Shown: positions 32,834 to 44,908 of the stretch, piece by piece
Layout of the letters: each line of letters opens with the position of its first letter
Numbering within the stretch: position 1 is the stretch's first letter
Assembly (NCBI GenBank): GCA_964030475.1
Contig: CAXIPT010000002.1
Span: forward strand, 15,014,391 to 15,078,390
Length of the DNA stretch: 64,000 bases
Source: Tethya wilhelma
Lineage: Eukaryota; Porifera; Demospongiae; Tethyida; Tethyidae
Direction: 5' to 3'
The notes under the pieces: model-generated
The model's database searches: none
What the model was told of the DNA's origin: nothing
Seen by the model: the letters and a program-made list of their open reading frames with translations, nothing else
Translations under genes and position numbers: made by a program

Positions 32834-33790
32834 TTCCCAGTACGGTAGTACTGGAATGGCACGGATGGCCCATTAAATATTCACGAATAACTCTGCAAAA
32901 ACTGAGTGCTTGGCACTAAAAGGCTTCTTAAGCTACTATTTAGCCTTTTCTCTTTCTATTGAGCCTAAAAACATAGCCTAAAACCATTGCTAAAGTAACA
33001 AACACAAATCTCCAATTTTCTCCATCTTCTTCTTCTTCTTCTTCTCGACTTTTCTTAAAGACCGCTCGCTTTCAGAAGCTGATTCTTGAACGAATAAACT
33101 TTGTTTCTTTGTCTTTACGTGCTTTTTGTATCGGTTATTCATCTGAGTCACTAGATACAAGATGAAAAGCACCTTCTCTGTATGGCAGCCATTCATTTCT
33201 ATACTCATTGATAATTCATTAGCTACCTTGGAAATCAAGTTGACGACCCTTTCCAGGTAGACAAGTGTGCGTTATTTGGAATCCGAATGTTCCTGAAGAT
33301 TTCTGCTGTGCTGAAGTCTCTGTAACCAGGGTCAGTCTTAAATATTTAGGAAGTGAATAGACTACTTTGTTACATAGTTGTTATTATAAGATGAGCAAAG
33401 CAAGTATATTTTGCTTTATATTAGCCTCTTGAGCATGACTTTTATGCTGATAGCATAGATTAATAATATCCATGCTGATAGTGTACAAGTAACTACCACA
33501 TACACACAAACTCAACTGTGATGTAGAATTATGAAAAAATGAGAACAAACAAGTGAAAAAAACATTGAAAATGTAATGAGACGTAGGAATGGCCAAATCG
33601 TAAAAAAGAAAGCAAACAAGATGGAATGGCTGTTTGAGGGTGTAAAGAATTTTTCCTATGGGCATCATAGGGACTCAACATGGGAAGAGAGTACTACATG
33701 CAACCCACATAGGAAGAATTCTGCACACCCTCAAACAATGCTTTCTTACGATTTGGCTATTCCTACATTTTCAATGTTTTTTTCACTTGT
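32834..33790 (+). mobile_element. PF element copy 8 (type A)
   Basis: Left palindrome with GGTA centre at 32834, hairpin 33549-33790. The right arm has a deletion relative to the left arm (AACAATGCTTTCTTACG), so the stem is bulged. Confidence 0.85.
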
Positions 33791-34074
33791 AGTATACTAA
33801 GCTATGAGCTTAATTATTTACAAACTTTACTACATCAAGCACAGAATCTGTAATGGTGATACTACTACTTTTACTAAGGCAGGCAAGCAAAAGAGCATAA
33901 TAAAACAAACCCCTCCAAAATCAAGACCACCCTACGTAAATGTTTATTGCTGCATTTTAAAAATGCATGTTGTAACTAACTGAATATTTCTTTTAATTTA
34001 CATGAACAATCAGTCTGCAACTTTCCGGAAAAGCTAAATCTGACATTATTATTTTGGATGTGGGCAAATAGACG

Positions 34075-34215
34075 CTATCTGAGCCAACGCTGAGTGAGCA
34101 AAAACCAGCTGAGCAGACACTACCTGAGCTGAGCGGACACTACATAAGCCAATACCAACTAAGCTGACAGAGCCTATACCAACTGAGCCTCTGCTGACTG
34201 GGCCGACTTGAACTT
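34075..34215. repeat. Imperfect tandem repeat (GAGC-rich)
   Basis: Short degenerate units around CTGAGC(C/G)GACACTACCTGAGC recur. Open on the minus strand but not convincing as a protein. Confidence 0.5.
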
Positions 34216-34719
34216 CCCCAGTCACCGCCATGCAACCACAACCTGAAAACATTAAAACTCTATTTATCATCATCTGGTTCTACTCATTTTGACCATGAAC
34301 AGAGATTTTGAAAACATGGAGAACCAGATTTTTCAACTCCAATTTGCTACAAGCCCAATGCCACAATTTCAATTGACAGCACACCCACGGTTGATTTTAT
34401 AAGGACCAGTTTCAACAACTGATCTTGACTTCTCTGGATACACAGCCCCAACTATGTCACAACATGCAATGTCAGGTGCTAGTTTGGCAGGATCATTCCA
34501 GCCACTTGTATGACTTCTCGAGTTTCAGTCTGACTACACTGATGAGTCAATCCCTGATGAATAGTCAGCTTGATTTCTGATATACTCGACCAACATCTAC
34601 CCAACAACACCTAGCTAGCTGCTCCTAAGCCACTTGTTTCCCAGCTGGCTCTCCATCTGTTACTTGCCCTCCAGCTGGCTCCACTTCCCCCTCAACCACC
34701 TGCCCCATCACTAATGTCA

Positions 34720-34985
34720 CCAGAATGTGCTATGGCAAATATTGAGGTCAGGATGAAAGAGACATTGCGGGCTATTGCGACAAAAGCATTGTGTTTTAGT
34801 ACAAGTGTTTTACTCCAGTCATCAATAACTTGACGTGGTGCAAAAAGTTAATTTGATCCAGACAAGTATAAAGAGTATGATTGCTGGTCGAATGAAAAAG
34901 AATGTTAAAGATCCTGAAGTAGAGCTAATGTGGAATTAGTGCCTTATATCCATTACAAAGCAGTGTCAAGTGTTACAGAGGGAAC
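34720..34985 (+). pseudogene. BEN-like domain remnant
   Basis: M-S-P-E-C-A-M-A-N and L-R-A-I-A-T-K-A-L-C-F-S-T-S-V-L-L-Q-S-S are followed, in another frame, by L-I-Q-T-S-I-K-S-M-I-A-G-R-M-K-K, D-P-E-V-E-L-M-W and S-I-T-K-Q-C-Q. The order and the closing W...S-I-x-K-x-C-Q resemble BEN DNA-binding domains. The first half is similar to the exon at 53450-53634. Stops break the frame. Confidence 0.45.
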
Positions 34986-34989
34986 AACT

Positions 34990-35540
34990 GAAAATGTAGT
35001 AATGTTACAACATTGTTTCTTTTTTTTCTTCGTAATAATCTTGTTGAAATGATAGTTGTGGTGTTATGCCCACATTAGGATATTGCTTCCTTGATTATAG
35101 TTTTACTTAAGGTTTAAGTTTTGTAATTAGAACTATACAGTTTATTGCCCAACTCATATTAGTTAAACTATTTCCTTTACAACTCAGTAAGGTGTCTACA
35201 TGACATATATCCTGTACTAGTGCTAAACATATATAAGTCACCTATTCAGTATGATTTTGTTTGTATATAAGCTAGACATTTCTAACTGTATTCATTCTTC
35301 TTAAAAGCTATTAATTTATACATATTTTTGTCGTGTCACAGTGAGGTCAGCTGCACTAGTTATAATAAATGGCACAAAAAAGCATTCTTACTTTTTGTTC
35401 CACCCTCTCAAAGAATGGTAAGTTAGTTAGTTAGAGTAACACTGAAATACTGCCTGATAGTATGACAAGCTTTGGTAGCCTTTGCAAATGTGGTTGTTGC
35501 AGTGACTACAGCACACCACATTAGCCAATTAATCTGAAAA
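34990..35540. other. Intergenic, AT-rich
   Basis: No gene or clear repeat seen. Confidence 0.5.
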
Positions 35541-35542
35541 AT

Positions 35543-36986
35543 ATGGGCACATCAACTAGGTCTATCCTAACCAGTTGGTATAAGAAATTTCCCTGGATTT
35601 CTGTTTGTGTGCCTAATTATGCAGTATTTTGCCAGGTGTGCTGCTATGCAAAGCAAAAAGGGTTAGTTTCTTTTCCCGGACGTGTACACCGGAAGTGGGT
35701 GTGGCACCCCAAAAATTTTTGCCGCTTCGTGCCGGAAACCCTCTCTAAAAATCCTAGCTACACCCCTGCACTACTATCCAATTGTATTGAGTTTATCCTT
35801 CAATTAGTACAGCTCATTAAATTCTAACCAAAACATTTGACTATCTTTGAGCGTTATAGAAAGGATCTCACTTTTTCTGATGACAGTGTACCACATCCAT
35901 CTTAATGCACACTATGTCTAACTCGATGGACTGTTCGCCACTCTGCAATTAATTCCATAGTCATTAATTACCGCGCACTAATTTCATCTTTGGAACAGAT
36001 TCAGCAAGGTCATGATGAGTATGCTGCAAAAGGTAGGGGGTTACTTTCACAAATGGAGTCCTTCGACACCTTTTTTACCTTGAAGTTGGGGTATTACAGC
36101 TGAGCAGTTTTCCATCAACCTTCAGGCTAAGGATACCACAGTTAGTGAAGGCTTGAAGCTACTCTCCTCTTCTCTTCAAACAGGAATGAAGAGAAATTTT
36201 AAGCCCTTTATAGCTCAGTGCTTAGCTCTTCTCAAGGTCTGAGAGATGATCCAGTGTTGCCAAGATACAGAAGAAGGCCTCGACGGCTGGATGATGGTGT
36301 CACTTTCCCACTCCTGAAGACAGATACCATCAAATATATTTTGAGGTCCTGGATCACTGTTGTGGAGAGATTGATAACCGGTTTAGTCAATCTGACCTTG
36401 TAGCTGTTACCTCTCTTGAGACATTCCTTCTCAATATTGTCAATGGTAGTAGTTTTGTAGAATTCCCAGACCTTCTTTTTCAGTATCTTAGTGAGCAGGA
36501 AGTTGTTCAGCTCAGAGCACAACAATCCATGCTTCCAGGTGCTATTCAGGCTGCATTCTCTGGCTCAGTGAAACAAGTGACCAATGTACGAACCGTGTGT
36601 GATGCTCTTAATCGAAGTAGCATGGTCAAGGATATGTTGAACATCATAGCTATCTTACCTACCCAGTCACCAGTGCTACAGCAGAGAGATCTTTTTCATA
36701 GAGTCAAGACATACCTCAGAAGTAGTATGACTTCTCAGCGACTGAATAATTTGTTCTTGCTCTATGTACACAAAAACTCATTGGACTTGCAAAAGAGTGT
36801 GTCAAGCAACACTCGAAGAGTAAACTATTTTGGTTATTTTTAATTTTTTGTATACGTAGTCTATAATTAAGTACATGAATATTAATACAGTGTTCATATT
36901 ATGCACGTGGGAGGGTCCGGAAGAGGAGGGGCTGGCTCTCGCAGTTAGTCAGCCCCCCTGTCCCAAAACATCTTCCTACACCACTG
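35543..36986 (+). pseudogene. hAT transposase, ZMYM/TTF-type, decayed
   Basis: The start encodes a TTF-type zinc-finger opening (S-W-Y-K-K-F-P-W-I and V-F-C-Q-V-C-C-Y-A-K). It is broken at about 35665, where sequence ending in CCTAGCTACACCCCTGC, another hAT-type end, intervenes. From 35850 on, blocks typical of the hAT catalytic region appear: R-W-T-V-R-H-S-A-I-N, P-R-Y-R-R-R-P-R-R-L-D-D-G, L-D-H-C-C-G-E-I-D-N-R-F, then L-R-S-S-M-T-S-Q-R-L-N-N-L of the dimerisation domain. Many shifts and stops. A terminal repeat TCTTCCTACACCACTG ends at 36986 and probably marks the right end of this element. Confidence 0.7.
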
Positions 36987-37194
36987 AAATATCACGAATT
37001 TTAAGAATACCACAATTAAAATTTTGTGGCAACTGTTGTTTGCTTGTTTCATTTATCATGTATTACAAGGTTTGTGTACCCTTGCAATGAGATTCATGAA
37101 AGTGGAAGACATGTCTTGAATCAACTATATTTTATCTTCATGACCATGAACAATTTTCTCATGTAACCTTTTTATTGGCACATACTGTTCATGA

Positions 37195-37425
37195 ATACAA
37201 GAGATATAGGGTACACAATAGAGGTGCTGTATACAAGATATAGAAGTATGCATTAGATATACAAGATACAGAGAACACGAGATGCAGACTATACGATAGA
37301 GGTGCTGTATACAAGATATAGAAGTATACAGTAGATACACAAGATACAGAGAACACAACAGACACAGGGTATATATAATTATAAGATACGGAGAACACAA
37401 GAAGACACAGCAAATTAGAGAGAGA
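37195..37425. repeat. Minisatellite, about 80-bp units
   Basis: Two to three units sharing AGAGGTGCTGTATACAAGAT, ATAGAAGTAT and CAAGATACAGAGAACAC. The long minus ORFs here are products of the repeat. Confidence 0.75.
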
Positions 37426-37433
37426 TGTATGTA

Positions 37434-37763
37434 TTCCCAGTACGGTAGTACTGGGTACACAGGAATGGCACAGATGGCCCATTAGATATTCACACGAATA
37501 ACTGCTAAAACTGAGCGCTTAGCACTAAAAGGCTGCTCTTTCTCTTTCTAATGAGCCCAAAAACATGATACCATCGCTAAATTAACAAACACAAACATGC
37601 CAAACCTCCAATCTTCTTCTTATTCTTCTTCTTATTATTATTCTTTTTCTATCTTGGCTCAACTTTTCTCAGTAACTATATATTGACTTGTAGAAGCTGA
37701 TTCTTGAACGAACGAACTTGGTTTCTTCCGGGGCAGTCGCTTTTGCCATTGGTTTTTAGCGCC
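37434..37763 (+). mobile_element. PF element copy 9 (left end only)
   Basis: Left palindrome at 37434 and about 330 bp of body ending near GGTTTTTAGCGCC; hairpin absent. The polypyrimidine run contains TTATTATTATTC variants. Confidence 0.8.
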
Positions 37764-38354
37764 TTCCTGCCATAGCAAGCGGTGGTGTGTATTAATTAGA
37801 ATAATAATTATGAATTCGGTCCATTTGACTAATCCAGGAGTTCCCTTTCAATACTGATACTTTTTAGCAGATCATATGTGGTAGGTAAGTAGTATTACCA
37901 GGACACTTTTCTTAGTGGTGTTTGAGTTGTTCGTTCTCATTGTCAATTTGTAAGGCGATTAGTCCTAGGCCTTAACATTGTAGTCTGTGGAAGTCTATTT
38001 TAAAACAGAAAATAAAGTGACCTGATAAGCTGCTTCATCATCTCACGATTCTTTCTCTTTTGGAAGCAGAAACTATTTGTTCAATTTACACTACCTTGTG
38101 ATTTTGTTAAATCAGCCATTGTTACTCAATAACTCAGTAGTATGGTGGCAAGAAAGCATTTCCTGTTTGATGTTTAGCATTTTACGTTTTCCTTTTGGCA
38201 TGTCGTTTATTGTTTTGAGTTCAGCGTTTAGCATTTTACATTTGGCATTTAGTTTAGGGTTAAATTTAGCTCAGCATGAACTTTTTTTTTGCCTGGCGCA
38301 TGCTCAATGAAGGATTACTGGTGTCAAACAATGGAACTTAGACTATAAGTTAAC
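37764..38354. other. Intergenic, no gene seen
   Basis: AT-rich, low-complexity in parts (TTTAGCATTTTACATTTGGC repeats near 38170-38250). Confidence 0.5.
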
Positions 38355-38359
38355 TAATG

Positions 38360-40865
38360 CAGTGTTCTAGCTAGAATTTTTACTTAGAGCGGTGCTATTC
38401 GGCCCTGCCCCACCTAGGGGGGTCTGGGGGCATGCCCCCCCAGAAAAATTTGAGATTTTAGATGCTTAGAGGTGCATTCTGAGACTATCTGAAGTTATCT
38501 AAGGCTCTCTGGGATTCATATACATGACCCTCAAAATGAAGGAATATTAGGTCTCATAATTATATACTTAAGATTATGTATTTGCTTCCTTTTTTAGAAG
38601 TCAAGACATTTTTACTAGTCAATTAAATTTATAACAGATTATGTGTCAATAAAAAACATCAGTTAAACTAATACAGTAACTATAATAGGTTCAGTTAAGT
38701 AGATGAAGATGCTGAGCCTGGAGACAGACCTATACGCAGTCTTCTGTTTCGCATACCACCCCAAAGATCAGCAGCTCTCTCAAAATTAAATTGAGATGAA
38801 GGAGGACCTTCCATGCTTATTCGCATAAGACAATCAAGAGTAGAAGTGTGCATGCGGTTCCTAAGTTTCGTCTTCACACGGTTCATTGTTGAAAAAGAAC
38901 GCTCACACTCTGCAGTGCTAACTGGAATGAGAGCAGATATTGAAGCCAACTTTGATAGATTAGGGTACATGTCTTGTAATGAACTGTCAGTACAGAGCAG
39001 AGTGGTCATTTGAAGCATGGACATGTGTGAAAAGTTGTTTACAAAGAGCATTCTCAGATCTTCCCATTCACTAGCACTTCCACATCTGGAGCCATTCCAT
39101 TGCTGTAGAAAGTAGTAAGGTATTCGATCCTTTCTTGACCATAAACAGCAAGTGCATCAGTATCATCAGACGGTACTTTCTTTGGATCAAAAATAGAGAA
39201 AGCATCTAGACTCTCAACATCAGGAAAACAATTTTGAAGGTGTGTGATAATTGCTTGAATGTACTTCTGTTGAGTTGACTTGAATTCCTCCTTCTGAGTA
39301 TCGGTTGGATTGATGTTAAAGTCCTTTAAGTCAGTAACCAGTACTTCATTCACCTTACTCAGGTTTGGTCCTGGTGTAGTCTCGTACTTCTTGATGGCAT
39401 CGATCGCTGTCTTCAGACATGGTTGTACAAGAGATAGATCAACACTCCGCTTTTGAAAAATTTTAGAAAGACGGCTAAGGTGTGGCAAAACATCTGAGAG
39501 TAGGTAAGTACAAGCAACAAACTTATACGTTTTCATGAACTTCAGTAATCCGTGAGCAATAGGCTCACCATTCTCAGAAGCTTCACGATCTAAGCTGGTA
39601 AGCAGAGAAGGGAGGATACGAACAATCGCTTTGATAGCTGTATCATGTGACAGCCAACGTACATCCTTAGCTAGCTTGCATTTTATATTAGGATCATCCA
39701 GAATTTCTTGTATAGCATGTAGGCTAGCCATACGAACGGCACTATTCTGGTAGAAATAAAAGAGTGTCTGAAGGATAGACTTGTAGCGCTGCAAATATGG
39801 AATCCCATCAGCTGCTTGAGCAGTAGCCAAAGCTAACCTATGGTTTACACAGTGTATAGAGATCATTTTCACGCTATGCCTAACACCATTCAACCTCCCA
39901 ATCATTACAGATGCTCCATCGCTACCAAATGCACGGAGCTTTGTGATGTCCAGAGATTTCTCCACTAAACTTCTTAAAATAGCACTCTCAATCGTTTCTG
40001 CTGTTCCATCTTGGATATCTTGAATTAGTAAAAAAGATGTCTGCATACCTGCTTTGGTAATATAAGCACCAGCTGCTTGAGTACAGCAATATCAGTAGAT
40101 TCGTCTGTCATCAAACTAAAAAAATCACTACAGCGAATATTGTCAAGAATCTGCTCTTCTAAAACTGTGGAAGTAGCTCTCTAATCGTTTGTTCACTGGT
40201 ATAGTTAGCATTTCTACCAAGATTCAATTCTTTAAGGTAGTCGCTTCCTAATTGAATTGAGAGTTCCATCAGGGATGAAAACTTGGTAGTATGTGCTATC
40301 TCTTCCTTAGCTAACCAGTACATCATCTGCAAAGCTCCAATCAGGGCTTTTCTGTTTGCCTCAATTCGAGCAGAAAAGGCCTGTGTTATACCACCATTGC
40401 GCTCTGAAGCCAGTCTCTCAGCCTCAGCAGCTGCTGCTTCATGGTGCATCTTCGAAGTTTTATGACGCTGAAGCATGTCCTTTCTCAAATATGTACAAGG
40501 CTTGTCTACCCACGTACCAGAGTTGTTGCGCTGTTTAGTTCGATGGCGTTTACAAAGAGAGCACAAGAGACCTATTACTTCGCTGTCGGGGTTGTCTTCC
40601 TCAGAGCACACTGGAACATGCCAAGGGAACTCTTGTTTCCATTCTGCGTTGTACTCGATCTTGTGCTTCATTTTCTTCGCCGATGGATGATCGTCGCTCG
40701 ATACAGTAGAGTCATTTGCCCTCTTCATTTTCTCTCAAGTTTTTCTAAGTTGCCACGTGGCAATATGAGTAGGTCCCGATTCATTATTATAGACCACACC
40801 CACTTCCTTAGCGCGAACTACAGCACGGCGTAGCGCCGCGCAACCGCGCTTTAACGAGAACACTG
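38360..40865. mobile_element. Structurally complete hAT element, 5-bp target duplication
   Basis: The ends CAGTGTTCTAGCTAG and CTTTAACGAGAACACTG are inverted (nine identical terminal bases, then partial). TAATG flanks both sides exactly (38355-38359 and 40866-40870). The element is 2506 bp and contains a transposase reading right to left. A 5-bp duplication fits the hAT5 type rather than the usual 8-bp hAT. Confidence 0.9.
38695..40728 (-). pseudogene. hAT transposase (ZNF862/C17orf113-like) with frame breaks
   Basis: The N terminus (from 40728) has a zinc-finger-like L-C-S-L-C-K...H-K-T-S-K-M-H-H. The middle (40046-39054) has the catalytic core with L-R-A-F-G-S-D-G-A-S-V-M and H-C-V-N-H-R-L-A-L-A. 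The C terminus (39051-38695) has the dimerisation motif V-S-T-A-E-C-E-R-S-F-S-T-M-N-R. Blocks are collinear and otherwise full length. Three single-base frame breaks are inferred near 40161, 40076 and 39058. They may be real decay or sequencing errors in homopolymers. The protein would act on the terminal repeats at 38360 and 40865. Confidence 0.85.
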
Positions 40866-40879
40866 TAATGCTGTAATTA

Positions 40880-41668
40880 ATATTATTAGCTATTTTGAAA
40901 AGGAATTTTTACTCTTGGAGACTGCATTGGATGGTGTTGAAACAGCTGAAAGAACTTCATGGGATAAACAGAGGGTAAGTACATGGCCTGATTATATGAT
41001 AACAATAAATTAATCAGGTATATATTGACCATAGCAAGAATTTTGTACTATTGTGGCATGTGCATTCAAGTAAAGCTATTACTAGAAGTCTTCGATCTTC
41101 CAGCAAAAGCTACCATGACAAATGTGAAATACAGTATAGTTGCACTTATTGTACAGATAAAGGCACTTTGATTGGCCGTAACAGGCCTGCTTGATGACCA
41201 ACAAACTCCTGAGAAAATTACCAAGTGGACGAACGAAGCAATAAGAAAAGGAGAAGCAATGATAGGTGTCAAAGGTGTGTCGGTCCTCTCTCAGCTTATT
41301 AATCGTACTCCTTGAGTTATATTATTTAAGTATTGGAAAGCCTCTGAATATAGAGCTTGGATGTTGTACTACTCGATAGCACTACTAAAGACCTATTTGC
41401 TAACTGAATATGTTCACTACACTACTAGTAAGTACTTTGCACATTCTTCTCAGTGATTCAATCCATGCTGATGATATAGCTACTGCAAATGAGATGCTCT
41501 GCACTTTTTATCAACTCATACCTGAACTATATCCTCAAGAAATGTGTACAATTAATGTTCACAGTCTGATTCATCTTGCTCTATTAATTTTGGACAGTTG
41601 TAAAATTGATGAACACATATGCATTAGCAGTCGAGTGGCCAGCGACCGGAAGTTACTATTGTCTTAGT
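40880..41668 (+). pseudogene. CACTA/EnSpm-like transposase remnant
   Basis: A possible exon E-T-A-L-D-G-V-E-T-A-E-R-T-S-W-D ends at a GTAAGT donor (about 40976). Then L-L-E-V-F-D-L-P-A-K-A-T-M-T-N-V, a region of frame breaks, and an 85-codon frame (41410-41667) with L-L-V-S-T-L-H-I-L-L-S-D-S-I and P-E-L-Y-P-Q-E-M-C-T-I-N-V-H-S-L-I-H-L. The last part resembles the domain found after the catalytic core of EnSpm-type transposases. The hAT element has inserted just upstream of it. Confidence 0.5.
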
Positions 41669-42229
41669 ACAACGTTAATTTAGTATGCAAAATACATTAC
41701 GTTATATGAAAGAATATTCATATTATTAGACCAATGTTTGTGCTGACTGCATGCCCAAGCCAGTATACGGATTCAAGTGGAACTTTTCACAAAAATGAAG
41801 GGCAACGCCTCCTGTGTTATGTGAAACTAAGGTCGTATTTGTAAATGAAACAGATCGAGCACAGCGAACAATGAAAATGGTGATCTTCGATTGCAGTTAA
41901 CTAAACAAGCCTCACGATCAGTGTTCAAACGGCGTTTCCCTGTGGAATTGACCGGTAAGAAGCTAGAATCACATACAAGATGCTTAATATTAATATGAAA
42001 CTCAAGTAGTTTTCCAATCTCATGCGGGGAGATCATGATGCTTTTTTGAGACTATATTTTTATCCAGTAAAACAAACAAATTTATGGGTGGTAAAAGTAA
42101 TTTTGATTTAGGATCATGTTCAATCTTAATGTTTCTAGCTTGAGATGGCAATTATACATAAAATACACAGATAATGGAGCTTGATACAATAAACTGAGAC
42201 CTAAACCACATTATGTAAAGCAAAATCAC
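41669..42229. other. Intergenic, no supported gene
   Basis: Only shadow ORFs; perhaps eroded continuation of the CACTA-like sequence. Confidence 0.4.
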
Positions 42230-44435
42230 AAACTAATCATCTTCACCACTAATGTCACTATAGGGTCCAGGACCACCAAATACATCTTCCATTATGTCAT
42301 CAAGTTCCTCATCTGAAAAGTCACTGTCATCACTACTGCTATCACACTCTTGGACGTCAGACTGGACTGGATCGACTTGCTGAGTCTCTTGTGGTAGATT
42401 GTGACATCCATGGCATTTGCACCCTGGACCACAGTGTCGATTGCTTTTCTTACACTTGCATCGAGCTGTGAGACTTGTTCTCTTACTTGAGAAACATTGG
42501 TGTCACTGTACCAATCTACACACAGTGTTTCTGGATCTCCAGCCAAAATTCTCCAGTGGGGGATATGTAATATGATTGGTAGCAGCTTGACTCCATACCA
42601 GAGACACCCAACAAGATCTCTTCCAATGTCTCAGTAGAGCATTGCAAGATGGAAGCATGTCTTCCTCATATTGTATCCGGCTCCAGATCTTGTTCCGAAT
42701 AGTGGCAAGCCAATCACTATGTTTCTTATGAGCTCAGAATACTGGTAAAATGTTGCAAAGAAAGAAGCTTTTCCGAATCCGTTAAAAAACGAAACAAAAT
42801 CACAGCCTGTACATGCATACAGCTTTTGCATTACAGGTGTTAAGTTACCTGGATCAATGGTGGCAAGTTCTGGATCATCAGTGAAGGCTTGAATGAGGCT
42901 CTGCATTTCAAGCAGTCGATGTTCCACTGAGCTGAATGGACTCAATCACACAATCACCTCAAGATCGGATTTAGCAATGATTGGTAAGCCAATTTGGTAG
43001 ACATCTGTGTCTGGACTCAACACAAGCTTCTTGTTTCCTGCAGAGTTGATGACATGGAGCCAGATACAAGTGTCTGATTCCTTAACATTACAACTTAAGG
43101 AATCATCCCATTGTGGTGCTGTGTTTCTTGACGATGTAACAAACAGAGCTTTGTTTGAGTGGGCACCCTCTAAACTGCCAGCTGTTACGAATCTTTGTGT
43201 GGGCCCGAGTCTCTGTTTGATTTTCTGCAAGAAGTAAGATGATAGGAAGCAGATCAGTTGTCTCTTGCATTGCCTATAGCTGAGTACCATACTCCTCCAT
43301 TTAGGTGGAATCAGCAAGTCTTCTGAAAAGTCAATGCAACAGTGGTCATCTGGTAGTTGTTGGGCAGATCTCAATGTTATAGTTCAAAATACTTCGGACT
43401 CAACTGTTGACACCGTGGATCATCGAAAAGTAAGTGCACTTCTCTTGAGTGGTTTCGAAAGTGGGGAAGTATATGCTGTTTGAGAAGAAAATGAGCATAG
43501 TCACCCATACATTTGTGCATACTCCAGGGTGTAATATTGATCAAAAACATCCCTTCTATAACCACAGTGTCAGCTGTCCATTCTGGTTTGAGTGAAGTTG
43601 ATACTATGTTCTCATATGTTTTCTCCAGGATTTTGGTAGTATTTGCTTTTGACCCTTTCACTAGCTTACCTTCAACAGTGGCTATAGCCCTAGGTAGCTC
43701 TATGAATTGTTGGAAAGAAGTATGACTTGTATCTCCTGTTGATGCTGCATAGCAAACTCTTTTCTTCCAGCACTCGATTTAAAGCTTTCGTTCTCCTTCA
43801 AGTTCTGAACCTTTCTTCCTCCTTGCCTGTCTTTCTGTAAAAGTTAGCAGAGACTTTCGATGTTTAGGTGGTTTAACACTATAGGAGTGCGCAGGATATA
43901 GTAGTCAACATGTCGCTCGTAATCAGCTTGCCCAATATCCCTAAAGTTGATGAGATCATGAGTTTGTTCTGGGGTTATTGGCTTTTGTTTGAACAGATGT
44001 TGAAGTTCAGTAGATTCAGAAGATATAGCACTTGAACTCAGTTTCTCAAATTGAGAGCGTACATTGCTTTCAAGTTTCTTGCTTTCAGGATCTTTGGTAT
44101 GTATTGTGGTCAGTGTAGATTTTCTCTGTGGAAACACATTGTCCTCAATGTTTGTCATTGCTTTTGATCTTATTGATAGAAATTTTGCAACACAGTTGAT
44201 GTAACCAGCTGATGGTTTGGTAATGAACTGCTTGCACGTACTCCTTGTTGATGCACATTTCGTGTGCCTCATCAATACCAATACAATGGCAAGGTTTACC
44301 AAGGATGCTAACTGTAAATCCGCCTTGTTTTAAAGCAGAAAGAGCATCATCAGGAAGGGCAAGCATTTGGACTAAGTGGTGTAGGATTAACTTTTGGTAC
44401 TTTGCTCTATCAAAAGCAGTAAACAGTGCCGCCAT
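42230..44435 (-). pseudogene. Large multi-copy protein with PIN-like and cysteine-rich regions
   Basis: Reading right to left: L-H-H-L-V-Q-M-L-A-L-P-D-D-A and P-C-H-C-I-G-I-D-E-A-H-E-M-C (44435-44145); a linker (44302-43844); H-L-L-F-D-D-P-R-C (43377-43661); I-W-L-H-V-I-N and L-S-P-D-T-D-V-Y-Q-I-G-L-P (42946-43374); L-Y-A-C-T-G-C-D-F-V-S-F-F-N-G-F-G-K (42631-42945). A cysteine-rich tail R-C-K-C-K-K-S-N-R-H-C-G-P-G-C-K-C and an acidic end close at a stop near 42236. The S-P-D-T-D-V motif recalls PIN/FEN-like nucleases, though this is only motif-level. At least four frame breaks and an in-frame stop at 42946 indicate decay. The family is lineage-expanded in my memory; function unknown. Confidence 0.6.
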
Positions 44436-44874
44436 CTACTTAAGACTTACGCATCTCCCAGTTGCCACTTCTGATAGCACAGAAAAGAGCTACATAAGCA
44501 AAGCAATCTTGAAAGGTGAACTGGTGCCAAAATTTGAAGGTTTGGCTTTGCTGTGCTTGTTTAGCTAAAAAAGTGCTAAAGCGTTGTTCACAGTCTTGGA
44601 ACTTATCTGTTATGTGAAGATAAACTGTGTGCTAGCTCCCAATTATTATAACTGTTACAATAGCTTTAGCTTCAAAATTCAGTTATTATAGTTAGCACCA
44701 AAGCTTTTCGTTTTATGTGATAGAACTCATCAGGATGACTTATAAAACTGAAAAAAATGCAGATAACAGCTAAATGTATAGAGGATTTACAGACAGAAAA
44801 CACAAAAACAAGCAAGCCTGTATAAAAGAGAAACATGTGTTTATAACAATAAGAGCATTAAAAACAAGACAAAA

Positions 44875-44908
44875 AGGGCTGTCTGATCAACGTTGACCAG
44901 ACAGCCCT
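44875..44908. repeat. 34-bp near-perfect palindrome
   Basis: AGGGCTGTCTG and CAGACAGCCCT flank ATCAACGTTGAC, itself nearly palindromic. It abuts the stop codon of the retroelement fragment that ends at 44907, so it may form the 3' structure of that element. Confidence 0.7.

Noticed and set aside
36966..36986. Complete hAT element spanning 35.4-36.99 kb
   Set aside because: Only the right terminal repeat (CCTACACCACTG) is visible; no matching left end with a target duplication was found, so it is listed only as a decayed transposase.
37125..37482. Two overlapping minus ORFs resembling hydrophobic proteins
   Set aside because: They lie in the 80-bp minisatellite and their hydrophobic look comes from TATA-rich repeat units.
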